NCBI GenBank assembly: GCA_040881945.1
Contig: JBBECF010000132.1
Span: 1 to 20,021 of the forward strand
Direction of reading: 5' to 3'
DNA: 20,021 nucleotides
Origin: JBBECF01 sp040881945
GTDB taxonomy: Bacteria; Pseudomonadota; Alphaproteobacteria; Dongiales; Dongiaceae
Shown one piece after another: positions 13,047 through 20,011 of the stretch (positions within the stretch are counted from its first letter, which is position 1; each line of letters opens with the position of its first letter). The notes under the pieces were generated by a model that was not told the DNA's origin, searched no databases, and was given only the letters and a program-made list of their open reading frames with translations. Position numbers and translations under genes: made by a program.

Positions 13047-14264
13047 ATGAACGAGCGATCGCCACCGCCGGGCGCACGCGGGGGCCCCGGGGGCGTCCCG
13101 CCTGGTTCCCTGTTCGCCTACGCGTTCCGCCCGTTCTTCCTGCTCGCCGGCCTCCAGGCCGGCCTGTCCGTCCTGTTCTGGCTGGCGGTGTATTTCGCCG
13201 CGCTGCCGGCGCCGGCGGCGCCGGTCGTGTGGCACGGCCACGAGATGCTGTTCGGCTTCGCCGCGGCGGTGGTCGCCGGATTCCTGCTGACCGCCGTGGC
13301 GAACTGGACCGCCACGCCGCCGCTCCAGGGGTGGGCGCTGGCCGGCCTCGCCGGCGTCTGGCTGGCCGGGCGGATCGCCTACGGCCTCGGCGCCTGGCTG
13401 CCGGCCGGCGCGGTGGCCGCCGTCGATCTCGCCTTCCTGCCGCTGCTCGCGGCGGCCTTCGCCCGGCAGGTGTTCGCGGCGCGGCAGCGCCGGCAGTACG
13501 CTTTTCTCGGCGTCCTGGCGGCGCTGTTCGCCGGCAACCTGCTGACCCATCTCGAGGCGCTCGGCGTCGGCTGGGCCGACGCCCGCACCGGCCTGCTGCT
13601 CGCCGTCGACGTCACGATCCTGCTGATCGCCGTGATGGGCGGGCGCATCATTCCTTCGTTCACCGCCAACGCCCTCAGGCTCGGCGGCGACATGCACCCG
13701 GTGGCGGTGCGGCCGTGGCTCGAACGGCTGGGCGCGCCTGCGATCCTCCTGGTCCTGGTCGCCGACCTCGTGGCCGAGCAGACCCCGGCCGCCGGCCTCG
13801 CGGCGCTGGCGGCGGCGGCCGTGCACGGCCTGCGTCTGGCCGGCTGGCAGTCGCTGCGCACGCGCGCCCAGCCGATCCTGTGGGTGCTGCATGTCGGCTA
13901 TGGCTGGCTGGTCGCCGGGCTCGCGCTCAAGGGCCTGGCGCCGTTCGCCGACGCCGTGCCGCCGAGCGCCGCCCTGCACGCGCTGACCGTCGGCGCCATC
14001 GGGGTGCTGACCCTGGGCGTCATGTCGCGCGTCGCGCTCGGCCACACCGGCCGCGCCGTGACGGCGCATCCGCTGACCGTCGCGGCCTATGGGCTGGTCA
14101 TCCTCGCGGCGCTCCTGCGCGTGGCGACGCCGATCCTGCTGCCCGACGCCTACGGGTCCGGCATCGCCGCGTCGGGCGCGTTGTGGAGCCTGGGTTTCGC
14201 CCTGTTCGTCGCGGTCTACGCGCCGATCCTGACCGGACCGCGCGCCGACGGCCGGCCGGGGTGA
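13047..14264 (+). CDS. nnrS: NnrS family heme- and copper-containing membrane protein
   Basis: A 405-residue polytopic protein with about 12 membrane helices. The NnrS hallmarks are present: WHGHEMLFGFAAAVVAGFLL (residues 62-81) leading to TAVANWT, the segment MGGRIIPSFTANAL, and LTLGVMSRVALGHTGR. NnrS proteins are known from denitrifiers and pathogens, where they are induced by NO-responsive regulators and protect against nitrosative stress; their biochemical reaction is not settled. The start at 13047 (MNERSPPP) has no clear ribosome site; an overlapping frame from 13043 is a shadow without membrane helices. Position after the cytochrome c gene and near FNR-type boxes supports the NO theme of this locus. 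Confidence 0.92.
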   Translation: MNERSPPPGARGGPGGVPPGSLFAYAFRPFFLLAGLQAGLSVLFWLAVYFAALPAPAAPVVWHGHEMLFGFAAAVVAGFLLTAVANWTATPPLQGWALAGLAGVWLAGRIAYGLGAWLPAGAVAAVDLAFLPLLAAAFARQVFAARQRRQYAFLGVLAALFAGNLLTHLEALGVGWADARTGLLLAVDVTILLIAVMGGRIIPSFTANALRLGGDMHPVAVRPWLERLGAPAILLVLVADLVAEQTPAAGLAALAAAAVHGLRLAGWQSLRTRAQPILWVLHVGYGWLVAGLALKGLAPFADAVPPSAALHALTVGAIGVLTLGVMSRVALGHTGRAVTAHPLTVAAYGLVILAALLRVATPILLPDAYGSGIAASGALWSLGFALFVAVYAPILTGPRADGRPG

Positions 14265-14273
14265 AGGCAGCGC

Positions 14274-14300
14274 TTGAGCGCGCGCCTCGGCAAATATAGT
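14274..14300 (+). promoter_or_regulatory. Candidate promoter of parDE
   Basis: A TATAGT -10 box is at 14295-14300, with a TTGAGC -35 box at 14274-14279 (15-bp spacer). It directly abuts the operator palindrome and lies 47 bp before the parD start. Confidence 0.5.
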
Positions 14301-14314
14301 ATGACACTGTCATA
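14300..14314. promoter_or_regulatory. Palindromic operator of the parDE operon
   Basis: TATGACA-C-TGTCATA is a perfect inverted repeat with 7-bp arms and a one-base centre, touching the -10 box. Ribbon-helix-helix antitoxins such as ParD bind such repeats to repress their own operon, so this is the likely ParD or ParDE site. Confidence 0.65.
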
Positions 14315-14346
14315 TCGACCTGTCCGGCAGAAACGGAGCGATCTCA

Positions 14347-14628
14347 ATGGCCCGCAAGAGCCGCCCGATCACCGTCACCCTGAGTGACCTTCTGGAACGC
14401 GTCGAGGCGCGGGTCGAGTCGGGCGCCTACGCCTCCGTCAGCGAGGTCATGCGCGCGGCCGTCCGCGCCCTCGACCGCGAGGAGGCGGCCGTCAATGACT
14501 GGCTGCGGCGGCGCGTCGACGAGGCCTTCGCCGATCCTCGACCGAATGTGCCGGCACGCGAGGCGTTCAAACGCCTCCGCGATCATCACGCCGAGCAGGT
14601 GAAGGCCGAGCGGAATGAAGAAACATGA
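14347..14628 (+). CDS. parD: Type II antitoxin, ParD family (ribbon-helix-helix)
   Basis: A 93-residue protein. The N-terminal ITVTLSDLLERVEARVESG, then AYASVSEVMRAAVRALDREE, is the ParD ribbon-helix-helix DNA-binding domain (a beta strand and two helices). The C-terminal half is charged and probably disordered until it wraps around the toxin. GGAG lies about 8 nt before the ATG. Its end overlaps the toxin gene by 14 bp, the common antitoxin-first arrangement. It probably represses the promoter at 14274-14300 through the adjacent palindrome. The family is clear; the partner is the next gene. Confidence 0.9.
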   Translation: MARKSRPITVTLSDLLERVEARVESGAYASVSEVMRAAVRALDREEAAVNDWLRRRVDEAFADPRPNVPAREAFKRLRDHHAEQVKAERNEET

Positions 14629-14932
14629 GGTCGGCTTTCGGCCGCGGGCGGAAGCCGACCTGTTCGGGCTCTATCGCTACATCGCCAAGGAATCCGGCCG
14701 CGCTGTTGCGGGCGCCTATATCGATCGGATCGAAGCGGCCTGCCTGGCGCTCGAGACCTTTCCCGAACGCGGCACGCGGCGCGACGACATACGCGCCGGC
14801 CTTCGGACGATCGGCTTCGAGCGGCGCGCGACGATCGTATTCCAGGTGATCGAAGCCGAAGTCGTCATCGTCCGGATCTTCTACGGTGGACAGGACTACG
14901 AGCGCCGGTTGCGCGGGCCGGCCGACGAGTGA
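14615..14932 (+). CDS. parE: Type II toxin, RelE/ParE superfamily
   Basis: A 105-residue protein with the compact RelE/ParE fold: FRPRAEADLFGLYRYIAKES for the N-terminal strand and helix, FPERGTRRDDIRAGLRTI in the middle, and VVIVRIFYGGQDYERRL at the end. The ParE subgroup (gyrase poisoning) is favoured over ribosome-dependent RelE because of the ParD partner and the G-x-R-x-I-G-F-x-R-R style, but the target cannot be read from sequence. It starts inside parD and seems full length and intact. The operon lies just outside the tRNA-fragment junction, so it belongs to the flanking chromosome or an older insertion, not the present element. Confidence 0.9.
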   Translation: MKKHEVGFRPRAEADLFGLYRYIAKESGRAVAGAYIDRIEAACLALETFPERGTRRDDIRAGLRTIGFERRATIVFQVIEAEVVIVRIFYGGQDYERRLRGPADE

Positions 14933-14999
14933 CGTGTGCGCGACCAGGAAGCCCGGGCATGGCGGTATGGGTTGCCATCAATCGGCATGCGGACAGGCG

Positions 15000-15092
15000 G
15001 GCATCGCCCGCGCCATCTATGCGACAGCGAGCCGGCGGCGGCTTGTCGTGCTGTATGCGTTCGTCAAGAAGACCGAGAAGACGCCCCGGAGC
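15000..15092 (+). pseudogene. Fragment of a HigB/phage Gp49-like toxin
   Basis: About 31 codons encode GIARAIYATASRRRLVVLYA followed by FVKKTEKTPRS. This matches the C-terminal core of the Gp49-like HigB toxin family (IARVLY..., then HGFVKKTQKTP). Upstream codons in the same frame are not toxin-like, and downstream the frame enters the tRNA fragment, so the gene is broken at both ends. No antitoxin is visible. Confidence 0.6.
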
Positions 15093-15115
15093 CCCGCCGA
15101 AAGTGGCGGAAGGTC

Positions 15116-15161
15116 TGGCGTCCCCAAGGGGAGTCGAACCCATGTTCCCGCCGTGAGAGGG
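15116..15161 (-). other. 3' fragment of tRNA-Glu(CTC), probable attachment site (left junction)
   Basis: Read on the minus strand, this is the 3' 46 nt of a tRNA ending in GGGGACGCCA. It has an anticodon loop CTCTCAC (anticodon CTC, Glu), the half-stem GGCGG, and a T-arm ATGGG-TTCGACT-CCCCT with one mismatch. The 5' half of the tRNA is missing; the sequence to the right does not fold into D-arm or acceptor strands. A tyrosine recombinase starts 148 bp away. The likely reading is the displaced 3' end of the target tRNA left behind by integration, free to mutate. Confidence 0.72.
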
Positions 15162-15308
15162 TTGCAACTGGCACTTTCCGGGACGGTGGCGAACGGTCGC
15201 ACGCCTGGATTTGCTTGATCTAGCGTCCTTTTCCGTTCCCCCTTGTCCCCCGCCGTCCGCGCCCGTATATTGGGGAAGAGTTGGGGACGTTCCTCGGAGG
15301 GCGGCAAC

Positions 15309-16601
15309 ATGGCGCGGACGGTACGGGATACCAAGCTGGAAACCCGCGAGGCGCGGGCTAGGCTGGCACGTCGGAAGAAGCCCCATTGGCGGACCATCGA
15401 CCAGGGCGCCCATGTCGGCTACTACAAGGGCGCGCGGGGCGGTTCCTGGATCGCCCGGTACTTCAGGGGCGAGGGCCGGTACACTGAAACCGCCCTCGGC
15501 ACCGCCGACGACAAGCAGGACGCCGATGGCGTCGCGGTCCTGAGCTACCGGCAGGCGCAAGAGAAGGCCCGCGCGTGGTTCGTCCAACAGGCGAGGATCA
15601 AGGAAGGGCTAGGCCCCGTCCCCGCCGGTCCCTACACCGTCGCCGACGCCATGCGCGACTACCTCGCCGACTACGCCGAGCGGGGCCGGGCGGTGCAGAC
15701 AACGGAAACCGCCATCGACGCCCATATCCTGCCCGTCCTCGGGCAGCGCGAGGTCGCAAGACTAACAAAGGCCGACATTCAGGCTTGGCACCGGACCCTA
15801 GCCAAGACCCCGGCCCGCCTGCGCTCCGGGCGCGGCAAGCCTGTGCGACACAAGCCTGCGGCGCATGACGCTCAGGCCAAGCGCCGCCGGCGAGCGACCG
15901 CGAACCGCGTCCTGACGGTGCTTAAGGCCGCCCTCAATCACGCCTGGCGCGAGGGCAAGGTCGCCGGCGACGAGGCGTGGCGCAGGGTCAGGCCGTTCAA
16001 GAACGTCGATGCCCCCGTGGTCCGCTACCTGACCGAGGGCGAATGCGTGCGGCTGGTGAACGCCTGCCCGCCCGACTTCCGGCCGATGGTGCAGGCCGCG
16101 TTGCTGACGGGCTGCCGCTACGGCGAGCTTGCGGCGCTCCGGGCCGCCGATTTCAACCCTGACGCCGGCACCCTCGCCGTCCGCGCGAGCAAGAGCGGCA
16201 AGGCCCGCCACGTCGTCCTGACGGCGGAGGGTCAGCGGTTCTTTGCCGGCGCGGTCGCCGGCAAGGCGAGCGATGCCCTGATTCTCGCGCGCCCGGACGG
16301 CAAGGCTTGGGGACATGGGCATCAGCGCCGGCCGCTGCTTGAGGGGTGCAAGCGCGCCCGGATTTCGCCGCCGGCGTCGTTTCACATTTTGCGGCATAGC
16401 CACGGCTCGACCCTCGCCATGAAGGGCGTCCCGCTGCCCGTCATCGCCCAGCAGCTAGGCCACAGCGACACGCGCATGACCGAGAAGCACTACGCGCACC
16501 TGTCGCCGTCCTACGTCGCCGACGCCATCCGGGCGGGCTTCCCCGAGTTGGGCATCGTGAAGGTCGGCAAGGTCGCTGCGTTGAAGCCGCGCAAGCGGTA
16601 G
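15309..16601 (+). CDS. Tyrosine-type site-specific recombinase (phage/island integrase)
   Basis: A 430-residue integrase. An N-terminal arm-binding region is followed by a SAM-like core-binding domain (about 108-215, TVADAMRDYLADYAERGRAV) and a C-terminal catalytic domain. The catalytic set is complete: Arg270 (TGCRYGEL), a Lys at 295 or 298, His359 and Arg362 (FHILRH), His385 (LGHSDTRM) and the nucleophile Tyr395 (KHYAHLS). An insert rich in Arg/Lys (about 168-197) is unusual between core-binding helices. The ATG at 15309 follows GGAGGG; an upstream in-frame start at 15243 has no such site. It reads away from the tRNA-Glu fragment, which is its likely target. Confidence 0.94.
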   Translation: MARTVRDTKLETREARARLARRKKPHWRTIDQGAHVGYYKGARGGSWIARYFRGEGRYTETALGTADDKQDADGVAVLSYRQAQEKARAWFVQQARIKEGLGPVPAGPYTVADAMRDYLADYAERGRAVQTTETAIDAHILPVLGQREVARLTKADIQAWHRTLAKTPARLRSGRGKPVRHKPAAHDAQAKRRRRATANRVLTVLKAALNHAWREGKVAGDEAWRRVRPFKNVDAPVVRYLTEGECVRLVNACPPDFRPMVQAALLTGCRYGELAALRAADFNPDAGTLAVRASKSGKARHVVLTAEGQRFFAGAVAGKASDALILARPDGKAWGHGHQRRPLLEGCKRARISPPASFHILRHSHGSTLAMKGVPLPVIAQQLGHSDTRMTEKHYAHLSPSYVADAIRAGFPELGIVKVGKVAALKPRKR

Positions 16602-16702
16602 GATTGCCTCGCGGCGGATAGGGTAGCTCCCGATACGGCCGGCACCCCGCCCGGCCTTCCGCCGCGACCCTCGTTGCGGGAGCGCCCAAGCGGGAGACGC
16701 CG

Positions 16703-17350
16703 ATGCCAATAACCTTCACCGGCAACACGCGGGTCGAGCTGTCCGACAAGGAGCGCGAGACGATCCTCGACGAGATTTGTTCGCTCTTGAAGGAGACCGC
16801 CGAGCCGCGCCGCAGCGAAGCACGCGCCCGCGTGCGCGACATCATCGAACGGTGTAGACGAGACGCCGCGCCCAAGATCGCGGACTCTCGCGCCCGTCTT
16901 GGAGAACTGAGCGACAAGGCCGAGGCGCTGGCGCGCATGATCGACATGGCTATTCCACACGGTCACTTTGGATTGGGGGCGGCCAGCTTTACTTTCGAAG
17001 ATGACCCAGCCCGTCGAGACGACAACGAGCGCGCCGAACTAGAGGCCGCGTGGTTGACCGTTGCCAGCAACCTTCGGTCCCTCGCGCAACGCACGCGCGA
17101 GCGAGTCGGGAAATGGAATCACGTGACCGGCCGAACGAATGTCGGCGCGTGGGCCGAAGGCACTCAACTCCAATTCATCGCCGGAGAGTGCCTGCGGTTG
17201 CTCGTCGATTTTGGCGGCACACCGTCAGAATCGAGATCGGGCAGTCTCCACAAGATCGCCGTTGAAGTGCGACTGCTCGCCACTGGCAGCAACGCCGACA
17301 TGATCGACGCCGTCAGCCAAGCCGTTGCTGCCTGGCGTCAGCAGGGTTGA
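16703..17350 (+). CDS. Hypothetical protein, mostly helical
   Basis: A 215-residue protein that I cannot assign. The first 90 residues are charged and helical (LSDKERETILDEICSLLKET, then ARARVRDIIERCRRDAAPK), and a second helical half contains LTVASNLRSLAQRTRERVG and LQFIAGECLRLLVDFGG. No signal peptide, membrane helix or catalytic motif is visible. GGGAGA lies about 6 nt before the ATG at 16703. It follows the integrase by 101 bp on the same strand and is 113 bp before the excisionase-like gene, so it sits in the integration module. Coherent codon use supports a real gene; a cargo or regulatory role is possible but nothing is shown. Confidence 0.75.
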   Translation: MPITFTGNTRVELSDKERETILDEICSLLKETAEPRRSEARARVRDIIERCRRDAAPKIADSRARLGELSDKAEALARMIDMAIPHGHFGLGAASFTFEDDPARRDDNERAELEAAWLTVASNLRSLAQRTRERVGKWNHVTGRTNVGAWAEGTQLQFIAGECLRLLVDFGGTPSESRSGSLHKIAVEVRLLATGSNADMIDAVSQAVAAWRQQG

Positions 17351-17463
17351 AGGAAACCCCCCCACAAAAACTTGCGCTTTCCCTAAATCCCACCCGCGCC
17401 TTCCCGCCTACCGTTCTTCCCGTGACGTGCGCCCATGCGCGCCCGGTTATCGGGAGAGGGATA

Positions 17464-17721
17464 GTGGAATCTGCCGGCAAATTGTTGCTCGACTTCGCCG
17501 ACATTCGGCGCGAATACGGGCTGTCCCGCACTTTTATGTATCGGCAGTTGGAAGTCGGAGCGCTTCGCGCGGTGAAGGTCGGGCGGCTGACCCGCTTTCG
17601 CCGCGACGACGTAGAGGCGTGGATCGCAACGCTGCCGGTCTACGCGCGCGGGCCAAACAGGCGTTGCACTGTCAATCGGCACGGCAGTTTGCGAAAACTC
17701 ACTACCGTCGCGGGCGGTTAA
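17464..17721 (+). CDS. AlpA/excisionase-like helix-turn-helix protein
   Basis: An 85-residue protein with a MerR-like winged helix of the HTH_17/excisionase type: LLLDFADIRREYGLSRTFMY, then QLEVGALRAVKVGRLTRFRR and DDVEAWIATLP. Such proteins direct excision by the integrase or regulate element genes. The GTG at 17464 is chosen because GGGAGAGGG lies immediately upstream at good spacing. A longer frame from a TTG at 17347 adds residues unlike this family. The C-terminal tail is basic. It is the third gene of the element on the plus strand and its probable directionality factor or regulator. Confidence 0.8.
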   Translation: MESAGKLLLDFADIRREYGLSRTFMYRQLEVGALRAVKVGRLTRFRRDDVEAWIATLPVYARGPNRRCTVNRHGSLRKLTTVAGG

Positions 17722-18525
17722 CGACGCTGGCGCGACGGCATTAAAGGTCGCTACCAGGGGGCGAGACCACAGCGGCCAGCCCGGTCCGAAAGGCGCGGGG
17801 GCGGTCTCCGGCAGCTACCAGGCTGTCGCAAGCAGGCGCCGAGCTCCTAGGGCTGGACACACCGCTGGGAGCGCCCTAAGCGCCGGCCGGCTCCGCCGGA
17901 CTTGAGCGTCGCGGGGGCAGGGGGACCGACCTGGCAGTCAGCCGGGGCGGTCGTCCTCTGCCCGTCACACCGGCCTCACCACCGGACTTGATTAGATCCC
18001 TTGTGGTTGAATCGCTTTTGGACGCCGCCAGATTTTCCGAATCCGCGCGTGACATTGGGCGCGGCACGTCGGGCGGTCCACGCCATCGCCGGGAGGATCG
18101 CAACAGGGGGCATCGCGGACGGCCACGCTGTGCGGGATATCTACCGCCACCAATGGTCCGGGTAGACAAGCCCGACCTCCCATGCGGCCCCTGCCTACGT
18201 CAACGCCCCTCGCCCGGCCCGTCGAAGCCGTCGCCCGCTCCCAGCAACTCCCGCGCCATCGCCGCCTTGCGCGGATCGCCGCCTCCAAAAGCTCCCTTAT
18301 CCTTGCCGCGCCCTTAGGCTCGGCTCATATGGCCGAGAGGCCCGCTTGCGCCACGACACGCAGGATTCCGGGCCTCCGGTAGGCTCTAGCACGGGCAGGG
18401 TCGGCGTGGTCAAGGGCGGCGACAGGACCCGTTTTTTGCGCCAGAACCGGCCCAAGCTTCGCTTATTCCGCCGGGATTCGCGCGGATATTGCCGCGGGCG
18501 CCGCGGGCGCCGCACAAGACTCAAC
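17722..18525. other. About 800 bp without an intact gene; decayed phage-like DNA
   Basis: No frame here has convincing length, start and composition. On the minus strand a 37-codon tail (18203-18313, stop at 18200-18202) reads KGAFGGGDPRKAAMARELLG, then GAGDGFDGPGEGR, which looks like a genuine protein C-terminus cut off by an upstream in-frame TAA. Next to it is the possible HNH remnant at 17992-18183. A 9-bp tandem duplication (GCCGCGGGC twice) is at about 18491-18508, and a CTCGGC/GCCGAG hairpin is near 18319-18337. Confidence 0.5.
17992..18183 (-). pseudogene. Possible degenerate HNH endonuclease remnant
   Basis: A 63-codon minus-strand frame from an ATG at 18183 includes LVAVDIPHSVAVRDAP and later CRAQCHARIRK. 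These resemble the phage HNH pattern VDHI.SV..RDAP...LC..CHARKT, with the key DH altered to DI and the zinc CxxC spacing changed to CxxxC. HNH genes are usual neighbours of terminase genes, and a truncated terminase small subunit is nearby on the same strand. The resemblance is partial, and the frame could be a coincidence. Confidence 0.3.
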
Positions 18526-18786
18526 CTAGTCGGGAAACCACGTCGCCGCTCGACGAAATCCTACCAAGGTCCCGGCCGGCATTTCCGCTCGCTTCGCCGC
18601 CTTGGCCTGTAGCTCCGCGACCCGCGCGGCCACTCTAACATTTGCCAACAAGCGCGGGCCTTGGACGTGGGCGGGTTTCGCCGAGTATCCGGCCCGCGCC
18701 GCTGCACGTGTAGCGTTCAGGTCAAGAAGGTACTCGGCGCAAAAGCGGTCCTGCTTTGCAGTAAGAATCGCTCGTACCGGATCCAT
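18526..18786 (-). pseudogene. Truncated phage terminase small subunit
   Basis: The 86-codon frame contains LTAKQDRFCAEYLLDLNATR, then AAARAGYSAKPAHVQGPRLL and ANVRVAARVAELQAKAAKRAE. This is the DNA-binding helix-turn-helix start of the Terminase_2 small subunit family, which recognises phage DNA for packaging. Full-length members run to about 140-180 residues; here the frame changes to FRRAATWFPD and stops. No large terminase subunit follows, so it is a remnant. It runs opposite to the integrase. The ATG at 18786 is preferred because the family usually begins shortly before LTxKQ; an in-frame ATG at 18816 is also possible. Confidence 0.75.
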
Positions 18787-18862
18787 CGGGAGCCTCGCAT
18801 CTTTGCCACGAATCATGCTAAAATCTGACAGCCCTTAAACAATAATACAGCTTGGCGCGAGT

Positions 18863-20011
18863 GTGACCAAGGGCAGCGCCAAGCTTCATCGCAGGCGAAC
18901 CGAAATGATCGTGTCACCGAATGGCGGCGAAAGCGCGAACCTCGACGGCATCGAGCGGAAGGCTGTTGAGGAGTTCGCCGAGCCTTTCGCTTTCGGTGAC
19001 TCGCAGTGTCAGCGTGTACTTCAGGCTTGGTTCCCGGTGCTTCGAAAACTGGCCGCCGAGAAGGCGCCGGACAACGAATGGCAATACAAACGGATCGTTG
19101 ACGACGCCACAGAAATACTAAGGGACCTGAAGGGGGCGCTATCGCGCCACGTTAAAAGCTCTGACAGCCCGTTCATTCGAAACCCAGAGGAAAAGGCGAA
19201 GCTAGCGAAACGCGAGAAAGAGCATAATGGGACACTCTGGTACGTTCCTGATCGATGGTCGATTCGTGATCGACCTGATCATTGGGACGAGGCAAGCCCC
19301 GTCAGTCCCAGATACTTGGTGGCGGCTCTCGGGAAGTACCTGGCCCGCCCCGAGCTTCAACATGATCTGATCGATTGGGCATGCACGAACGCGCTTCTGT
19401 TCGACGAATTGGCGCGGACGGCGGATGGAATCAAGTCGGGCATCGCTTTCGGGAAAATCAATTGGGCCTATACGCTCGGCGATGGCAAAGAATTAACAAT
19501 GGCATGGGCCACTCTTGGCCTTCTTTTCCTCAAGTTCTTTCTGCGGTGGTTGTTACCAGCAACATTGGTCGCTGGTTTGATCTATTTCGCATGGTTCACC
19601 GCCGCGGCAATTGTCGGCGCGACATGGGCTGTGTATATGCTGTACAGGTTGCTAACGTATCCTGCCCGTCGAAAAGAACACAAGACTCAAGCAAACCAGC
19701 TCGCCAAGTACATGGTCGCGATACACCGCATGTCGGCCGCCTGGGTATTTGCAAGCTCTGACGTAGTGCATCCTGGCCGGTTGAGGGAACTTGTCATCTC
19801 TGCTGAGGGCGCCGGTACCGTCTATCCGCCGATCCATCTTATGTCATGGGGCGTTACATCCATCACTGCTGAGGGCGCCGGTATCGTCTATCGGCCGATA
19901 CTGCATTCTCTGTTGGACAGAATGATACAGAGGAACTCAAGTTTTCTAGCCCCGTTCATTACGCCTTGTGAGGTGGTCCCACTTCGTTGGACAGGTTGGC
20001 AGCGGATTTAA
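18863..20011 (+). CDS. Hypothetical membrane protein with a duplicated C-terminal motif
   Basis: A 382-residue protein (GTG start at 18863; an ATG at 18905 giving MIVSPNGGES is an alternative, and neither has a strong ribosome site). The N-terminal 200 residues are soluble, charged and helical. Two to three membrane helices follow (about 212-264), then a C-terminal soluble region. Within that region AEGAGTVYPPI (314-324) recurs as AEGAGIVYRPI (336-346), an exact 66-bp offset visible in the DNA (19801 and 19867). Third-position GC is lower than in the rest of the window, suggesting recent transfer with the element. I recognise no family. It could be cargo, for example a defence or effector protein, but nothing demonstrates this. 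Confidence 0.75.
   Translation: MTKGSAKLHRRRTEMIVSPNGGESANLDGIERKAVEEFAEPFAFGDSQCQRVLQAWFPVLRKLAAEKAPDNEWQYKRIVDDATEILRDLKGALSRHVKSSDSPFIRNPEEKAKLAKREKEHNGTLWYVPDRWSIRDRPDHWDEASPVSPRYLVAALGKYLARPELQHDLIDWACTNALLFDELARTADGIKSGIAFGKINWAYTLGDGKELTMAWATLGLLFLKFFLRWLLPATLVAGLIYFAWFTAAAIVGATWAVYMLYRLLTYPARRKEHKTQANQLAKYMVAIHRMSAAWVFASSDVVHPGRLRELVISAEGAGTVYPPIHLMSWGVTSITAEGAGIVYRPILHSLLDRMIQRNSSFLAPFITPCEVVPLRWTGWQRI
19801..19900 (+). repeat. Two imperfect copies of a 34-bp unit inside the 382-aa membrane protein gene
   Basis: The unit TGCTGAGGGCGCCGGTA and the following 17 bp at 19801-19834 recur at 19867-19900 with three differences, 66 bp apart, preserving the reading frame. The encoded motif is AEGAG-V-Y-P-I. 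This looks like an internal in-frame duplication of 22 codons with divergence in the other half. Confidence 0.75.

Noticed and set aside
13043..14299. 418-codon plus-strand frame overlapping nnrS
   Set aside because: It is Arg/Pro-rich and has no membrane helices, while the frame from 13047 has clear NnrS motifs.
15116..15190. A complete tRNA on the minus strand
   Set aside because: Although GTCCC at about 15180-15184 (minus-strand sense) could pair with part of the acceptor 3' strand, there is no D-arm and no matching anticodon 5' half-stem, so only the 3' piece is real.
14936..15223. Frame encoding WRPQGESNPCSRRERV
   Set aside because: This is a translated tRNA-Glu 3' end, a well-known spurious protein string, not a gene.
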